From positions 25,107,591 to 25,171,590 of the forward strand of contig NC_053044.1 in NCBI RefSeq assembly GCF_003473485.1: a DNA stretch of 64,000 nucleotides, in the 5' to 3' direction. Positions within the stretch are counted from its first letter, which is position 1. Every line of letters begins with the position of its first letter. The stretch comes from Medicago truncatula (Eukaryota; Streptophyta; Magnoliopsida; Fabales; Fabaceae). Under the pieces are notes generated by a model. It ran no database searches. It was given only the letters and a program-made list of their open reading frames with translations, and was not told where the DNA came from. Below are positions 1 to 12,071 of this stretch, piece after piece. The position numbers and the translations under genes are program-made.

Positions 1-2329
1 TATGATATATACTTATGAGACCATACCTTCAAAACTCTACTTTTGAAATAACCAATATGTTGAAATATTGATTCGCATCAAGCCAACAAGTTACCATATG
101 TAAGTCCTCCCCTTATTTTATAATTTATATATTGGTTAAGAACTTAATATTTCTTGTCTAAGTAAATTTTTGGATGTGTTGTGTCTATTACAATTGCTCC
201 AATATAACGCACTTAGATAGATCTTGAAAGAATATTGGGAAAATCTATTTGATATAAATCTTCATCTATTATAAATTGTATTGAGCCAACTTGTTTACAG
301 CCTAGTAGGCTGATTAGTTTTCCCAATATTAGGGGGAGAGAATAAGCAGCTGAAAATGTGAATCTGAAGTTCAAATGAATTATTTGAAAGAAAATATTAT
401 TGTCTCATCTTGATCCTCAAAATATAACTCGTTTGCAAAGTTAAACAAATAAAATAAGCAGCTGCTAATGCTCCAATCGAAATAGATGTCTCTGTCGATT
501 ATTGCAAATGAGTCTCAACTGCGCATGAAGCGTGGTAGACCAATCAGTTCCACATATAAAATCCTCAAACAATAAAAGGAGCTAAAAATAAAGATAACCC
601 AAATAAGGATGTGTAAACTCTAAAAGAGTCATCTGACATATTTGATTTTAAGTTCCAGAAGAACCGACCAGGTACCTGAGATGTATGAAAAATAAAGAGA
701 TCTCGATAAATTATGTCATGAATGGAATGAGGTGGAACAAAATTTAAAGTCAACGTTGACGATGTTTTTGCTTATAACATAACGCTATATGTGATGAGTG
801 TTAACGAGGATCATGGATTAAAACATGAAATCAAACTCGCTTTGTAAAGTCAAACTTTTTGAACTTGTGGTCCGCACACTTGAAGATGTGAAGTTAATTA
901 GATATATAAGATTTTTCGCGCGAAAGAGAATTACATTGATAAAATACACATATAAAGAGTTTGATATGTTCACCGGAAGTGAGCTGATATATGTCTAACA
1001 TTTATGTTTAAGAGACATACTTACCTGAAGTGAATTCAAGAACTTTTTCTTGCTTGATTAAGTTTAGTATTACATGAAAGGCTCAATTTATATGAAAGAT
1101 GTGTTGCAATATAGTTGTATGACTCACGTGATAGTAATGAGTATATGAAACTCTCCGATAAAATTAATTTTCGTGAGATATTGAAGAAATGACATCATAT
1201 GTCCATTCTAAATCTTTGAAAATGAATTTGTTATAATCATTTTAATGATGATGGTATAAATATTATTGAACTCCTGAAGAGATTCTAACATCTATTGATT
1301 ATAGAAATATTTGAAATTAAATATGTTTCATGCCCAAAGTTTGTTTGGATTTGCAGATTTATTATTTAATTGAGATTTCGTGCATCAAGAAACTTATATA
1401 ACAAATGTATTTGATATGGACACATCTAATTGACTGTGTACTATAATGATTGTGATGTCACTTGATATTAGTATAGATCATGTCCTCAAGAAAATGATAA
1501 ACAACTTGAATTGGTTCTGAAGTACCATATCTTAGTTCAAACGAGGACATCAATGTATTTTGTTAATGATATTTAGTGTGGTATTTTGGTTTGCCAATGT
1601 TAGTAAATACAGATATCAGAATAAAGTCAAACATATATTTTGTATCTTAAAGAAGCAACATAATTAAGGAAGTGAAGAACGCTCTTTTATCAAGGATGGT
1701 GATTTTACAAGTACAAGAAACTTGTTGATTTCTTAATGGGGGTCTTACAACAACTCAATATGAAGAAACTTCTCAAGCACTACTAATTTGAAGAAGACTA
1801 TGAAGATAAACCAGATATTTCAACAAAGTCGCTGCAAGTAAACTTTTGAGTAACTAGAACAAATATTATTTGACTTTCTTCGTCTCATAGATGATTGTCT
1901 TTATGAGGGGGAGACATAAATGTGTTCTGCACTCTTTTTCCCTTAACCATGGTTTTGTCCCATTGGGTTTTCTTGGTAAGGTTTTTAACGAGGCAGATTA
2001 TCATACACAAAAGGGATATTGTACTCTTTTTCCTTCACTAGAATTTTTCTCCTATTAGGTTTTTCTCTAATAAGGTTTTAATGAGGCATATCCTCAATGG
2101 ACATCCAAGGGGGAGTGTTATAAATATTAATAGCGGATGTCCAAATAGCAAATGTGTTATTGAGCCATACTACTAGGTTATTGGGCTTAGTTCATAAGCT
2201 ACTCTATTTTCTTATAAATAGAGCTCATTTGTAACATTGGGATACACACATCAGTGAATAGGAATATTTCTCCTATTCTCTCTTCTTCTCTCTCTCTATT
2301 ACTCTCTCTATTTACTTATTTTCATAACA
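1..2329 (+). mobile_element. Ty1/copia LTR retrotransposon fossil, right part
   Basis: This is a decayed copia element whose left part lies outside the window. The purine-rich stretch just before the LTR (around 2107-2115) and a second purine-rich block near 1909-1920 are typical of copia 3' ends, and the orientation is plus because the polypurine tract precedes the LTR. The internal region is heavily degraded and gives no usable open frame. Only one LTR is in view, so age cannot be estimated from LTR divergence; the decay of the internal part suggests an old copy. Confidence 0.7.
2116..2329 (+). repeat. 3' LTR of the copia fossil (about 214 bp)
   Basis: It begins TGTTA directly after a polypurine tract and ends AACA, so it has the TG...CA ends of an LTR. 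Inside are a TATA-like stretch (TTATAAATA near 2212) and a CT-rich block before the end, as in short copia LTRs. Confidence 0.7.
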
Positions 2330-3450
2330 CATTTTAGTTTCTTTAAAAAATTAAAAATAAAAAAAATACTCCTTAAAAAATGAGAAAAAAATTCTCCGTT
2401 TTCTTTAAAATTTTCTACATCCAAAATCCTCACATACCCTCCTCTCAAAACACCCAAACAAAACTTTAGATTAAGATGGGTATCTGATTATCAATTAATG
2501 GAAGAGAGGTTGCACGATAAAAATTATGTGATGTCATTTTCCACATTTTTATCACTCAACTATTAATTATACACCCCCACACCGGTTTATTTTTCTCCCA
2601 ACAAACGATACCATTTACATTCCCAGGCCCCATCATAACCCCTGCAGCTGTGAAATTCCAACATACCCAAAAATTGATTAAGAATATAATCATATAAACA
2701 TATGATTTAAAAATTGAACTTATATTGCAGAGCCCTCGGTGAAAAGGACTCTTTCAAAAATTAACGTATGCCGCTTTAAGTGACGCGCACACGGTATTCT
2801 TTAGTAAAAGGCGAAAGAATAGTTCGCTATGTGCTCATCACACGGCTCCGTGATTTTAAAACATGAGGGGCGCTTTCATTTTATAGGTCAGCAGCATACT
2901 CTCACTTATGAAATAACCGATGTGGGATATATTCATAATCATAACAAGAAAAGCATCATCTTGCTAGTTTTACATTTCTACCATATAGTACTCTTTCTTA
3001 AATATATAAACTAAATATTTTTGTATTCAATTTCATCTGATAGCATGTGTTCATTGTAAAATGCAATAAAACTTTGATTAATAAATTTATAGTATGTATA
3101 GTAATTGATACTAAAACAAGTGTAACTGTAAAAGACTTTGAGTATGTTAGTAGTTGAGATTTGTTTCTAGACCAAATGTGCTGTAATTGATGTAAAATTT
3201 GATAGAAGGAATGAAATTTTATCTCCACAATCCAAAAAGAATTTTATTGACAATGAAATGAAGCTATTTGGATAATCACATCTTACAATAAAACAATCAT
3301 AATAAGATAAAAAAAACTTCTCATAAAAGAAATCCTTGAATTCCATTTCAAACAATGGAGCACTCAAGTTAAAAATGGCATGTATGAACACTACACTTCC
3401 TTTCCTCTTTGCTTTCTTTATACTGTGATGGTGGCTGGAGCTGCTACTAT
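2330..3450. other. intergenic, no gene seen
   Basis: This holds the downstream flank of the copia LTR and the 3' flank of the minus-strand GDPDL gene. Short open frames on both strands have no recognisable similarity and no splice-consistent extension. Confidence 0.6.
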
Positions 3451-6400
3451 TCAACGAGCAGCGCCGGAAATTGAAAACTTTCCAGAAACACTAGGCAAAG
3501 GTGGTTCTGTCACATTACTATCGTTCAAGACTGGAAGTGGAGGGGTAGGTGGTGGAAGGTCTAATTTAGGTATATGTTTTAAAAGTTTTCCAGGTGGAAT
3601 AGGGCTTATATAAGGTGCTTTTTTCGCATGCTTTAAACATCTGTTCTCTGCAATAAGTAGATCAACAAGCCAACAATGATTAATTCAACATTTGTGTAAT
3701 TGATACTGATGTTACGGACCAAAAAAGGTTGCGGGAACAAAATCCAAAAGAAAACTTATGGAGACTAAAAGTATAAGTAAACCAAAAAATTTCATATACT
3801 ATAACAGATTTCCATTTAAACAAGAAACTATTATTTAAAAAACTCGATCAATGCTAGACCGTTTAAATTTTTGTTTTCTTATAACTAACTAGTTGAAAAG
3901 TTTATCCAATGTCAATTTTCCAAATACCTTATTCAAGTAGAAAAGTTTTATGAAGAATTTTATACTTACTCGTGTATCGAACAGCCGTCTTAGGGAAGTC
4001 AGTAATAATGCCATTAACCTTAGCTCCAACGACAAATGAATTAATCTCAACAGATGGATCTGAGTAGTAATCCCATGCTTGAGATACAAATTCATTGCTG
4101 AAAGTTTCTACGTAAACTGGTAGCTTAAATGATTGCAGCCTTGCTACAGTATTTGTAGAGTTAACAAGAAAAGCTAAATTTTGAGTAAAAACAGAAGCCT
4201 TTTGTAGCACAACAGAATCAGCAAATGTTTTGATGTCCTTGATAGCTTTATCATCGGCATCATGAATATTCTCATCAACTTTGTAAACCCTTTCATATTT
4301 GGATTTGTCCTTGAATATCTTAAGTACTGAGCTGTGTGTTGACTGAATCATAATTTTACGAGATTTTTGTTTATCGTAACCTGCCTTTTGTAGAGCATTA
4401 AGGACTGATTTGGTAACACTTAATCCCCTCTTCGATGCGAGATAGGCAGCATTCTGATAGTGAAATAAAAATGACATTAATATAGCATAAAGGGAATTAA
4501 TCAAGGTGTTAATCGCTCGTTATATCACTATGAAGTATTTAATCCATATCTAATAGGAACTCACCTCGATGCTGATCAAGACACGAGAGCCTTTAGCCAA
4601 GGACAAAAAATCTGACAAGGTTACAAATTTCCCTTGATTTTTAAATTTCGGATTCCGGAACAATGTATATTTCGCATAAGGTTTCAATATTGAGGCTGCA
4701 ATGAAATAACAAGAAATAATGTATAAATCAAAGGGATAAATGCTAAACAATATGATACATAGAAAATAAGTATTCAAGAAAATCATTCAACTTACGAGTC
4801 AATGTTTTGATTTCGTTCCATGTCAAGCTAAATGTATATATGCCACTGCCATTTTGAATCTCTGGAATAATCGCTGTGCGGTTTCGGAATTTTGTATCAG
4901 CAACTGTTGTACTCGTTGAAAGATCTATAGAACTTAAGCAAAAGGGTACTCCATCCTTGGACAATTGAACAGGACAATCAATTACATCTGCTCCATCCGA
5001 TTTAGCTTTCTTATATGCAAGATCGGTGCAAGCTGGATAGTCGCCACTCGCTCCGTATTTTGTGATAATTAAAGTCTCCACTTTAGCATGAAAAAAATAA
5101 TTGAAGAGATAGGTAGGAACATGTCAATAAAGATTATCCAAATATTATGCTACCTCAAAACAAAATATAACTTGTTTAAAATGAAGAAATGAAATGTGTC
5201 CATCGAGAGTTCAAATAAATTATACCTTGTTTTTTGGCATTTCTTCCTATGCCAGCAAAGCAATCTGTAGAAGGAATTACCACAATATGATTGGATGCAT
5301 GTGTAAGAATTTTTTACACTGACGATGTATATCTTTAAAATTTTTAAACTAATCTATAGAGAAGAAACAAAACTTACTTATGGCTGCAGACGGAGTTACT
5401 GGGAAATCAGACAGAACACCATCAACAGAGAAGTTACCGTTGTCGATGAAAGACAAAACCTCGGCCATAGGATCATAACTGAAATTGTAGCTGAATGGAA
5501 CATCATTAACAATATCTGAGACAAAAACTTTCAGCCCATGTTTATGAGCATCTGAGACAAGAGAAGTATGTTGATGTAGATAAAGTTCCGAGTCTACAGA
5601 CCATATATAGCTTTTTGGAACAAGAATTCCGGAAGCAAATGTTCTGATGAATTTGAGGTGTTTCAAGAGTGCTCCATAAGTCTTGTTGCTGGTAGGTTCA
5701 ATTTTATATTGATCTAGAAACCTGAAAACCGTAACGGTTTTTTTAAGACTTGATTTTTTTCTTACTCTTTGCAAGAAATTCGCGTTAGGCGATGAGATGT
5801 AACTGATAGTTACTTTTTCAGCTGAAAGAGAGTGAAGATATTTCTCTACACTCAAATTGTGATGCTTGTAGAATGTATCATGCTGCATATTATTTTGAAA
5901 GTTAAAAGTTAATGTCGGAATCACAAACTCAGGACCTGATTGAAACAAAATATATTCCATTAAATTTCAGCATTACCTGAACGTTTAACCATAAGCCTGC
6001 TGATGATGATTTTACCAATTTAGCGACATTTTCAACACTGAGAATGTAATAGTTACTTCCATCAAACTTTGGAGTCCGAGAATACACTCCTTGAACAACT
6101 GTCCAAGTAACAAGAAAATTATCAGTGCAGAAATTTTCACAGGAAAGAATCTGCTTCTATGATGAATGAATACATTCTCGAGTTGGAACCTTGTTAACTG
6201 AGTCAAGACACAATTTTATAATTCGAACGAGAAAAATAGGACTTACGCGAGACAATTTGTAGTTCTTTGAAGTTGAAATCAAAAGAAAACCATCCGCGAG
6301 TTGGAACCATGTTAACTGAATAATCCTTCGCTTTGCCAGGGTAAACAACGGAAATGTCAGTGGCATTGTCAAGTTTGACGTCTGGAAAACAAATCCCAAC

Positions 6401-7929
6401 TCCATCCTTTGTAAGTTGCAAGTCACACCATAGAGTGATATTTGGGGAACTAGCTTTTAGTGCCAAGTTATAGGAAGCTAAACTTGAATCTGGAAATATT
6501 CCTGAAAATCCACCGCGCGCTATTACCACGGGTGGTGATCCTGCACAGCATACCGAATAAGCATCACAATTTGTATAATATTTTAAACAGCGCAACCGTA
6601 ATTTTAGCCATGGCATAGGCAAAGTTTCTATTGCGGCTGCTTAAGCCGTATTTGACTGCAATGTTTCGGAATATCAGGAATCACAATATGACCGCGACAC
6701 GTGACTTAAGGACTTTGCATTTTTGTATACATCTTCATAGACAAGTTCCAACTTCTGACATTTGTTTATGAAGAACACATCTTGAAACAAAATTTTACTA
6801 CTTTTTAAGAGATGAAAAACCATTGCAGTTAACATTATAAACATATCATCTTGTCTCTATGAAATCATAATTTAATATCTTAAAATCTCCCCATTCGAAG
6901 CCCATATATCAACAACAGTTAGGCCAGCCCCAGCATTGTGTAAGTCACGATATGACCGCGACAAGGTTGTGAATCAAGACTTTGCATTTATGCATACATC
7001 TTCATTGACAAGGTCCACTTTCTGACTTTTATTTAGGAACTTGCAACAAAATTTTACAACTTTTTAAGAGATGAAAAACCATGGCAGTTAACATTATCAT
7101 CATTGTTAAAGAATTGCCTAAACAAGGGTTTATAGGTGGAGCCAATTCTCACCTCATAAGCCAGTTTTGTGAAGGTGTGTTACGCCCAACCGTAAATTCT
7201 AAGATCATGTGCATCTCCTGCTATCAGGTTTCCGCTATCGGACCACCCACCATTTATATCCACACATCAACCCCAATAGTGTTGGACGTGAAAGTGTGTG
7301 TTAAAGAGTCTCACGGTGGTTGAGAGATGACCTGAACGAATGTTTATAACTATGGGCAATCTACACCTCATAAGTCGGTTTTGTGGGGCTGTGTTGGGCC
7401 GAACCAAAAATCTAAGAAACATATAATCTTGTCTCTATATGCAATCAAAACATAAATGTCTTAAAATCTTCCAATTTAAAACCCATATATCAACAACAAT
7501 TAAGCCAGCATTGTATAGGACTTGTTTAATCTTGGATATGCTTAACAAAAATGTTGAATTTCCATACATTCATTTCTATCTCTTCTAATTCAATATAATA
7601 CAATGGCTTACTTACTCTATAAAGAAAGATTCTACATTGCCAAGATAATTGCAATAAAAGTACACACATATAATATATTCATCATATATGTATGAATAAT
7701 CATGTATATATATATATATATATGAATGTTTTGGAATTTCAGACATGATATGTGGTTAATTAAATCATGTTACAAACTAAAAAATAAATAAGGAGCATAT
7801 AGGAAACATTAGAAGAATGAATAGAAGCAAAATTGGAAACACACCTTGCAATGTTTTCCATCCAGATACCAATGCTACAAACAATGAGCAATGAAGAACA
7901 AGCAGAAGAAGTAGATGAGGGAGAGCCAT
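3451..7929 (-). CDS. glycerophosphodiester phosphodiesterase-like protein (GDPDL/SHV3-like)
   Basis: Nine exons join in phase on the minus strand: 7929-7845, 6540-6247, 6098-5977, 5882-5378, 5264-5226, 5080-4796, 4695-4565, 4453-3970, 3647-3451, giving 2142 nt and 713 aa. The start is chosen because the first exon is a signal peptide (leucine-rich, ends near VSG) followed by the WKTL that opens this family. Two tandem GDPD-fold regions follow: the first near aa 30-335 (VIARGGFSGIFPDSS), the second near aa 350-640 (YGASGDYPACTDLAY, NAAYLASKRGLSV). The family-typical NRC..APYISPIPPG and PPLP tail are present. Known members (Arabidopsis SHV3/SVL) are cell-surface proteins needed for cellulose and pectin organisation. 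The last exon stops at SISGAAR without the hydrophobic GPI-signal tail seen in many relatives. The 39-bp exon 5 and the 1.3 kb first intron are notable. Confidence 0.93.
6690..7430. repeat. direct duplication and dispersed repeat in GDPDL intron 1
   Basis: A block at about 6693-6860 (ATGACCGCGACA, then CATCTTCATAGACAAG and GAGATGAAAAACCAT) recurs at about 6951-7085. It is followed by repeated phrases such as CTCACCTCATAAGCCAGTTT and CTACACCTCATAAGTCGGTTT (7149 and 7361), a dispersed motif also present near 35137. The class of this repeat could not be settled. Confidence 0.6.
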
Positions 7930-8009
7930 GAACTTCCACATATAATTCTAATCAACAAAGAAAATCCTTATCTAGGATTTTAATTACTGATATTAAGGAA
8001 CTAAGGAAG

Positions 8010-8020
8010 CATATATAAAC
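8010..8020 (-). promoter_or_regulatory. TATA-like box of the GDPDL gene
   Basis: Read on the minus strand this is GTTTATATATG, about 85 bp upstream of the chosen ATG at 7929, a normal spacing for a plant TATA box and short 5' UTR. No other core element was identified. Confidence 0.4.
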
Positions 8021-8679
8021 TTATAAAAAAATTAAATAACTTATAACTTATAAGTATAATAGAACTTATAACTATAATGAAGTTGAGTTGTTTGTTTCCA
8101 CAAACACCCTTATCACAAACTTTGCCATTTTTTTTTTGTCTTCTCTTGAAGTCAACTATGAAGAAATGTCAACAATACAGGTATTTTGGCAGTGTATAAA
8201 AAAATATGTGATGCCACGTTATTCTTGTTATGATAACGCGGTTTTTATACATGCCTTCAACTATACGTTAGTATTACAGCTTGTAAAGTTTATCATTTAG
8301 TATATGATAAAAAATGAGGATAATAAAATTTGATTAATTTGAAGGTAGAAAATGTGATGTTGGATATGATAGAAGAAAGATATTAATTAAATGGTGAAGA
8401 GTGAAGATAGAAAACTGGGTGTAGTAGTACTGTTGCAGCTAATAATTGCTGCATTTATTTCTGCATTTAATAGTTACTGTTGAGGGTACCCTTTGCTACC
8501 AAAATTAAGTAGATCCCACAAATTTATTCTAAATCTATATGGCTATCTATGTTGGGCATCGGGATTTAACCAGGTACACAGCATGCTTAAGGGTCACATA
8601 ACATTAATAGATGTACCTTAGAGCATGAGAAATTCAATTTTTTATAATATTTAAATGGATCGTATGTAAGTATATTATT
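8021..8679. other. intergenic, upstream of GDPDL
   Basis: AT-rich sequence presumably carrying the promoter of the minus-strand GDPDL gene. The open frame at 8088-8300 has no recognisable features and is taken as chance. Confidence 0.5.
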
Positions 8680-9096
8680 GGTCAAATGCATCTAAAGGTC
8701 CATTAAGTTTTTTTGTTTTTTTTAAAGTGGTCTTTTAAGTTTCAAAAGTCCCAAACAGTCCTTTAAGTTTCAAAAGTCTCAAACAAGTCCTTTTAGTTTT
8801 TGAATTGTTTCAAACAAGTCTTTTTAGAGGATGATGGTGATGATTCAAATGATAGCAACAAAGAATATTATCCACCATTTGTCATGCCTAAAAAGATGAC
8901 TAATTTTAAGTGGGTGTTAGGAGCTAGATTTGGTACCAAAGATGAGTTCAAGGAAGCAATTACCAAATATGTTATCTATAATAGGACTTGTTTGAAACGA
9001 TTCAAAAACTAAAAGGACTTGTTTGGAACTTTTGAAACTTAAAGGACCATTTTGAAAAAAACGAAAAACTTAAAGGACTTTTAGATGCATTTGACC
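8680..9096 (+). mobile_element. MULE-like non-autonomous element with a mudrA N-terminal fragment
   Basis: The 417-bp element has inverted ends: GGTCAAATGCATCTAAA at the left and TTTAGATGCATTTGACC at the right, continuing as mirrored CTTTAAGTTT/AAACTTAAAG repeats. It is flanked by 9-bp direct repeats with one mismatch (TATATTATT at 8671-8679, TTTATTATT at 9097-9105), the size made by Mutator-family transposases. Between the arms, roughly 8825-9000, an open stretch reads KEYYPPFVMPKKM..FKWVLGARF....EFKEAITKY. This resembles the N-terminal region of plant MuDR transposases (F..G..F....EF..AI..Y). It cannot make a transposase itself. Confidence 0.7.
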
Positions 9097-9740
9097 TTTA
9101 TTATTCTTTGTTTAATATAAAATCAACAAGTTTTAAAAAAATGTTATTATTTTAAACTTCTTAACATATACAATTTGTACATGATGTAGAAAAAATCCAT
9201 TTCAAATAGTTGTATTCAATCCCTTCAATCGAGCATTTCACAACAATTTTATTGGCAAAACTTATTAATCATCTCTCATTAAATATCAATTTATTTTAAT
9301 TTTTTTTTAATATTAAAGGCGTGTGGGAGTCCCAAAGCATTTGTAGTAACGTTAAATAGCAAAGCATAGTAGTAACATTGATGAAGTATTGTGGTAACAT
9401 AATTAAGATTAGGGTGTTTTTATCTTGTGCCCTTAGGATACAAGTTAAGGAATTTAAAATTAGAATTTTTTTTTATAGAAAACAACAAAATTTTGATTTT
9501 TAAAAGTTGAATAAAGTTAAATGCACAATTTTTGAGACAATTTTTTCTTTTTTATATTTCTTAGCATGTGCCCTAAGGACACATGTTATCATTTTCTTTA
9601 AGATTATATTGAAAAAGTAATAATAAATAGACAAGGGCCCGTTTGTTTTATTTTTTTTAAATAGATTTTTTTTTTACTGTATTAAATTACAATTATTTTA
9701 ACAATGAAACTTTTAAGGAAACTTTTTGAATAAAAAATTT
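9097..9740. other. intergenic with a small palindrome-ended repeat
   Basis: Two imperfect palindromes, CTTGTGCCCTTAGGATACAAG near 9424-9445 and CATGTGCCCTAAGGACACATG near 9564-9584, lie about 140 bp apart and mirror each other, as in a short MITE. The rest is AT-rich without a gene. Confidence 0.35.
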
Positions 9741-9746
9741 GTTTGA

Positions 9747-9843
9747 ACGGCGAGACGAGCCGTTTTTCATTAACGATAGGTGTCAAGTGGAAGTGTAGTA
9801 ATGTATGCAGCTGAGGCATCCTAACAGATCGGTAGACTTGAAC
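9747..9843 (+). rRNA. rrn4.5: plastid 4.5S rRNA copy inside the NUPT (not expected to be functional)
   Basis: The stretch ACGGCGAGACGAGCCG, then GATAGGTGTCAAGTGGAAGT, GCAGCTGAGGCATCCTAACA and GGTAGACTTGAAC is the plastid 4.5S rRNA. The first few bases of the gene are missing or diverged, which marks the left edge of the insertion. Confidence 0.88.
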
Positions 9844-10068
9844 CTTGTTCTTACATGACCTGATCAATTCGATCAGGCAATTGCCATCTATTTTGATTGT
9901 TCAACTCTTTGACAACATAAAAAAACCAAAACCTTTGTCCCCCATCCCTTGAATAGTTAGAGATGGAAGGGCAGAGGCCTTTGGTGTCCTCTCCAATAAA
10001 AAATTAGGACCTGACATTGACTAGTCAATATGCTTTTATCTCATGCTTTTACTTCGTTCATGGTTCGA

Positions 10069-10190
10069 TATTCTGGTATCCTAGGCGTAGAGGAACCACA
10101 CCAATCCATCCCGAACTTGGTGGTTAAACTCTACTGCGGTGACGATACTGTAGGGGAGGTCCTACGGAAAAATAGCTCGGCACCAGGATG
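10069..10190 (+). rRNA. rrn5: plastid 5S rRNA copy inside the NUPT (not expected to be functional)
   Basis: The 122-bp stretch starts TATTCTGGTATCCTAGGCG, contains GAACCACACCAATCCATCCC and AACTTGGTGGTTAAACTCTA, and ends CACCAGGATG. This is the plastid, not the nuclear, 5S rRNA. Its place after 4.5S agrees with the plastid operon. Confidence 0.92.
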
Positions 10191-10457
10191 ATAAAAAGCT
10201 TAACATTTTTCATTCTTATTCCCTATTGCTATTGAAAAAAGGGAATAAGAATGAAAAGGTCATCTTATTCAAAACTCCAATTCTCAAATTAAATCTCTCC
10301 CACATTCACACCTCGGAACGCACAATTATTATAGAGAGAGGCGCTTTCACATCTTATTAAGCTAAAATCTTCGGGGAGAGGAAAGGTTTCTTGTAAGTTC
10401 CTCCGAGGAACAGATCTAAGGGAGACAGAGTGGGGACTGTAGCTCAGAATTCTAAGT

Positions 10458-11179
10458 ATTTTATCATTTTGTTATAATTTTTTTGGATACTCTAAAAAAA
10501 GATTTCAAATAGCTTTTCATAAAAAAATCATTTTTAAAAGATGTCACTTTGAAAAATAAGTGATTTTTACTATGTAAAATCTCTAACAATGAATATTTAA
10601 GTTAGTAAATACGAAAAATCTTATTTTTAATTCATGTCAAATGAGTTTGAAATAACTTTTATTATGTTTTAATAAATATTTAAAAGATCTATTCTTAGAA
10701 ATACAAAGAAAAATTATTTTTTTAAATCTATAACAAATAGGCTATAACTTGTAAAGAGATTTATATTTAGGTACAGTTGTTTTTGAATGACGGGGAAGTA
10801 TTATTGAGAAAACTGCTTTCCTTTTCTCTTTATTAATTTTTTTAACAATTTTTTTAAAGAAAGGAAGAAGAAGAACATACGTGAATGATTACTGTAATTT
10901 GGCTTACTAGGTCGAACATACTAGGTCAATCAATCTCATATCATTTTTTTATGAGGGAATCAATCTCATATCATGTTATGTGAGTAATAATGTTTACACA
11001 TATGGGAAAACTTACGAGGTCAAACTACAATACAATGTTTGTTTTGGAAGATTTAATCAACATTAATTATTGCAATATTTAACCAACAAGTAACAATCAA
11101 AATAGAAGCCTTGAAAGTGACCATATGACAAAGATCTCATTGGATTAGGATGCAACAAAGTCTTTGAAGTGAGGTTTGT
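10458..11179. other. intergenic, no gene seen
   Basis: AT-rich sequence between the NUPT and a SINE. There are short repeated phrases (AATCAATCTCATATCAT twice near 10925-10975) but no open frame or RNA signal. Confidence 0.5.
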
Positions 11180-11321
11180 TATTTTTTTTGTCTTTTTTTT
11201 TTATCAAGTAGTTTAGCAGCTAGATTCACACATAATAAGTGTGGAGAAGTGGGGAATTTGGGTTCGAACCCCGATCCCTCCATAAATTATCTCTGGTAGT
11301 TATCAACTGAGCTACACTTAC
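11180..11321 (-). mobile_element. tRNA-derived SINE
   Basis: On the minus strand the head reads TGTAGCTCAGTTGATA (box A-like) and then GGGGTTCGAACCC (box B). The element ends in an A-rich tail seen as T runs at 11188-11212 on the plus strand. I could not define the target-site duplication, so the ends are approximate. Confidence 0.5.
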
Positions 11322-11935
11322 GGAACTTTAATCTTTCTATTGTCACTATTTTACAGATTTAGTCATTATATTATAAGATCTGACACTTTTGATTTATCCT
11401 TCGTATTTTGAATTATAAATTTGTGATGTTAAACGTATTAAATGACATGGTATATGATATGTCGATGAGAAAAAAATCGACAACAATAAAATTGTAAGAA
11501 AAAAAAATCTTAAGCTCGAATAAAGAACCTTAAAATTCAAGGTCTTTAGCACTAGATCAAACTTTTGAAGGTAAGTTTTGTTATTTTATTTGGTACAGAC
11601 ATATTTGATTTTGAAATAGGATTATCGAAATCAGCATTAATTCACCTTAATTTATAACTACTTTCACTTAATCTTAGAGTTCGTACCTACGAAAGAAAGA
11701 TAATTTATGAAATTGAAAATATTGGTGGATTCAATGGATTAGAAACATTCTTTGTCGTGCAATGCATAAAAAAAAATTCCATTTATGGTCAACGGTGTCG
11801 TGCAAGGCAGATCTAAATAGATCATGTACCTGTAATTAATGATTAATTTTTTAGGGGATTAGTTAATGACTTATTATTTTTTGAAAGAAATAGTAATAAT
11901 TTGCACTATGACCAATATGTACAAAATATAGTAAT
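11322..11935. other. intergenic, no gene seen
   Basis: AT-rich sequence between two SINEs; no open frame with recognisable similarity. Confidence 0.5.
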
Positions 11936-12071
11936 TTTTTTTTTGGTAAATAGACAAAATGATAAAGTCATTATAAATTCACACACGTGGAGGTACCGGA
12001 GTTCGAACCTCAATCATGACATCTGACCTAACAATTTCGACACTTTGCCAGTTAAGCTAGGACTTCTAGAT
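11936..12071 (-). mobile_element. tRNA-derived SINE with 14-bp target-site duplication
   Basis: CAAAATATAGTAAT occurs at 11922-11935 and again at 12072-12085, exactly flanking the element. On the minus strand the head carries CTAGCTTAACTGGCAAAG (box A-like) and GAGGTTCGAACTCC (box B), and the tail is poly(A), seen as a T run from 11936. The perfect duplication indicates a fairly recent insertion. Confidence 0.78.

Larger units (their letters stand above)
9741..10457 (+). other. NUPT: nuclear copy of the plastid rrn4.5-rrn5-trnR region
   Basis: The segment carries, in plastid order and on one strand, the 4.5S rRNA, the 4.5S-5S spacer, the 5S rRNA, a downstream spacer and the first bases of trnR-ACG (GACTGTAGCTCAG at 10437). 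Sequence on both sides is ordinary AT-rich nuclear DNA, so this is a plastid fragment inserted into the nucleus. Several differences from the conserved plastid rRNA sequence I recall suggest it is not very recent. Confidence 0.9.

Noticed and set aside
1-2115. Host genes in the first 2 kb
   Set aside because: The region is the decayed inside of a copia element ending in a polypurine tract and LTR.
3380-3613. Plus-strand open frame with GSGGVGGGRSN near the GDPDL end
   Set aside because: It is the complement of the Pro-rich last exon of GDPDL on the minus strand, which joins in phase with eight other exons.
10069-10190. A nuclear 5S rRNA gene
   Set aside because: The sequence is the plastid type and sits next to plastid 4.5S rRNA in plastid order, so it belongs to a NUPT.
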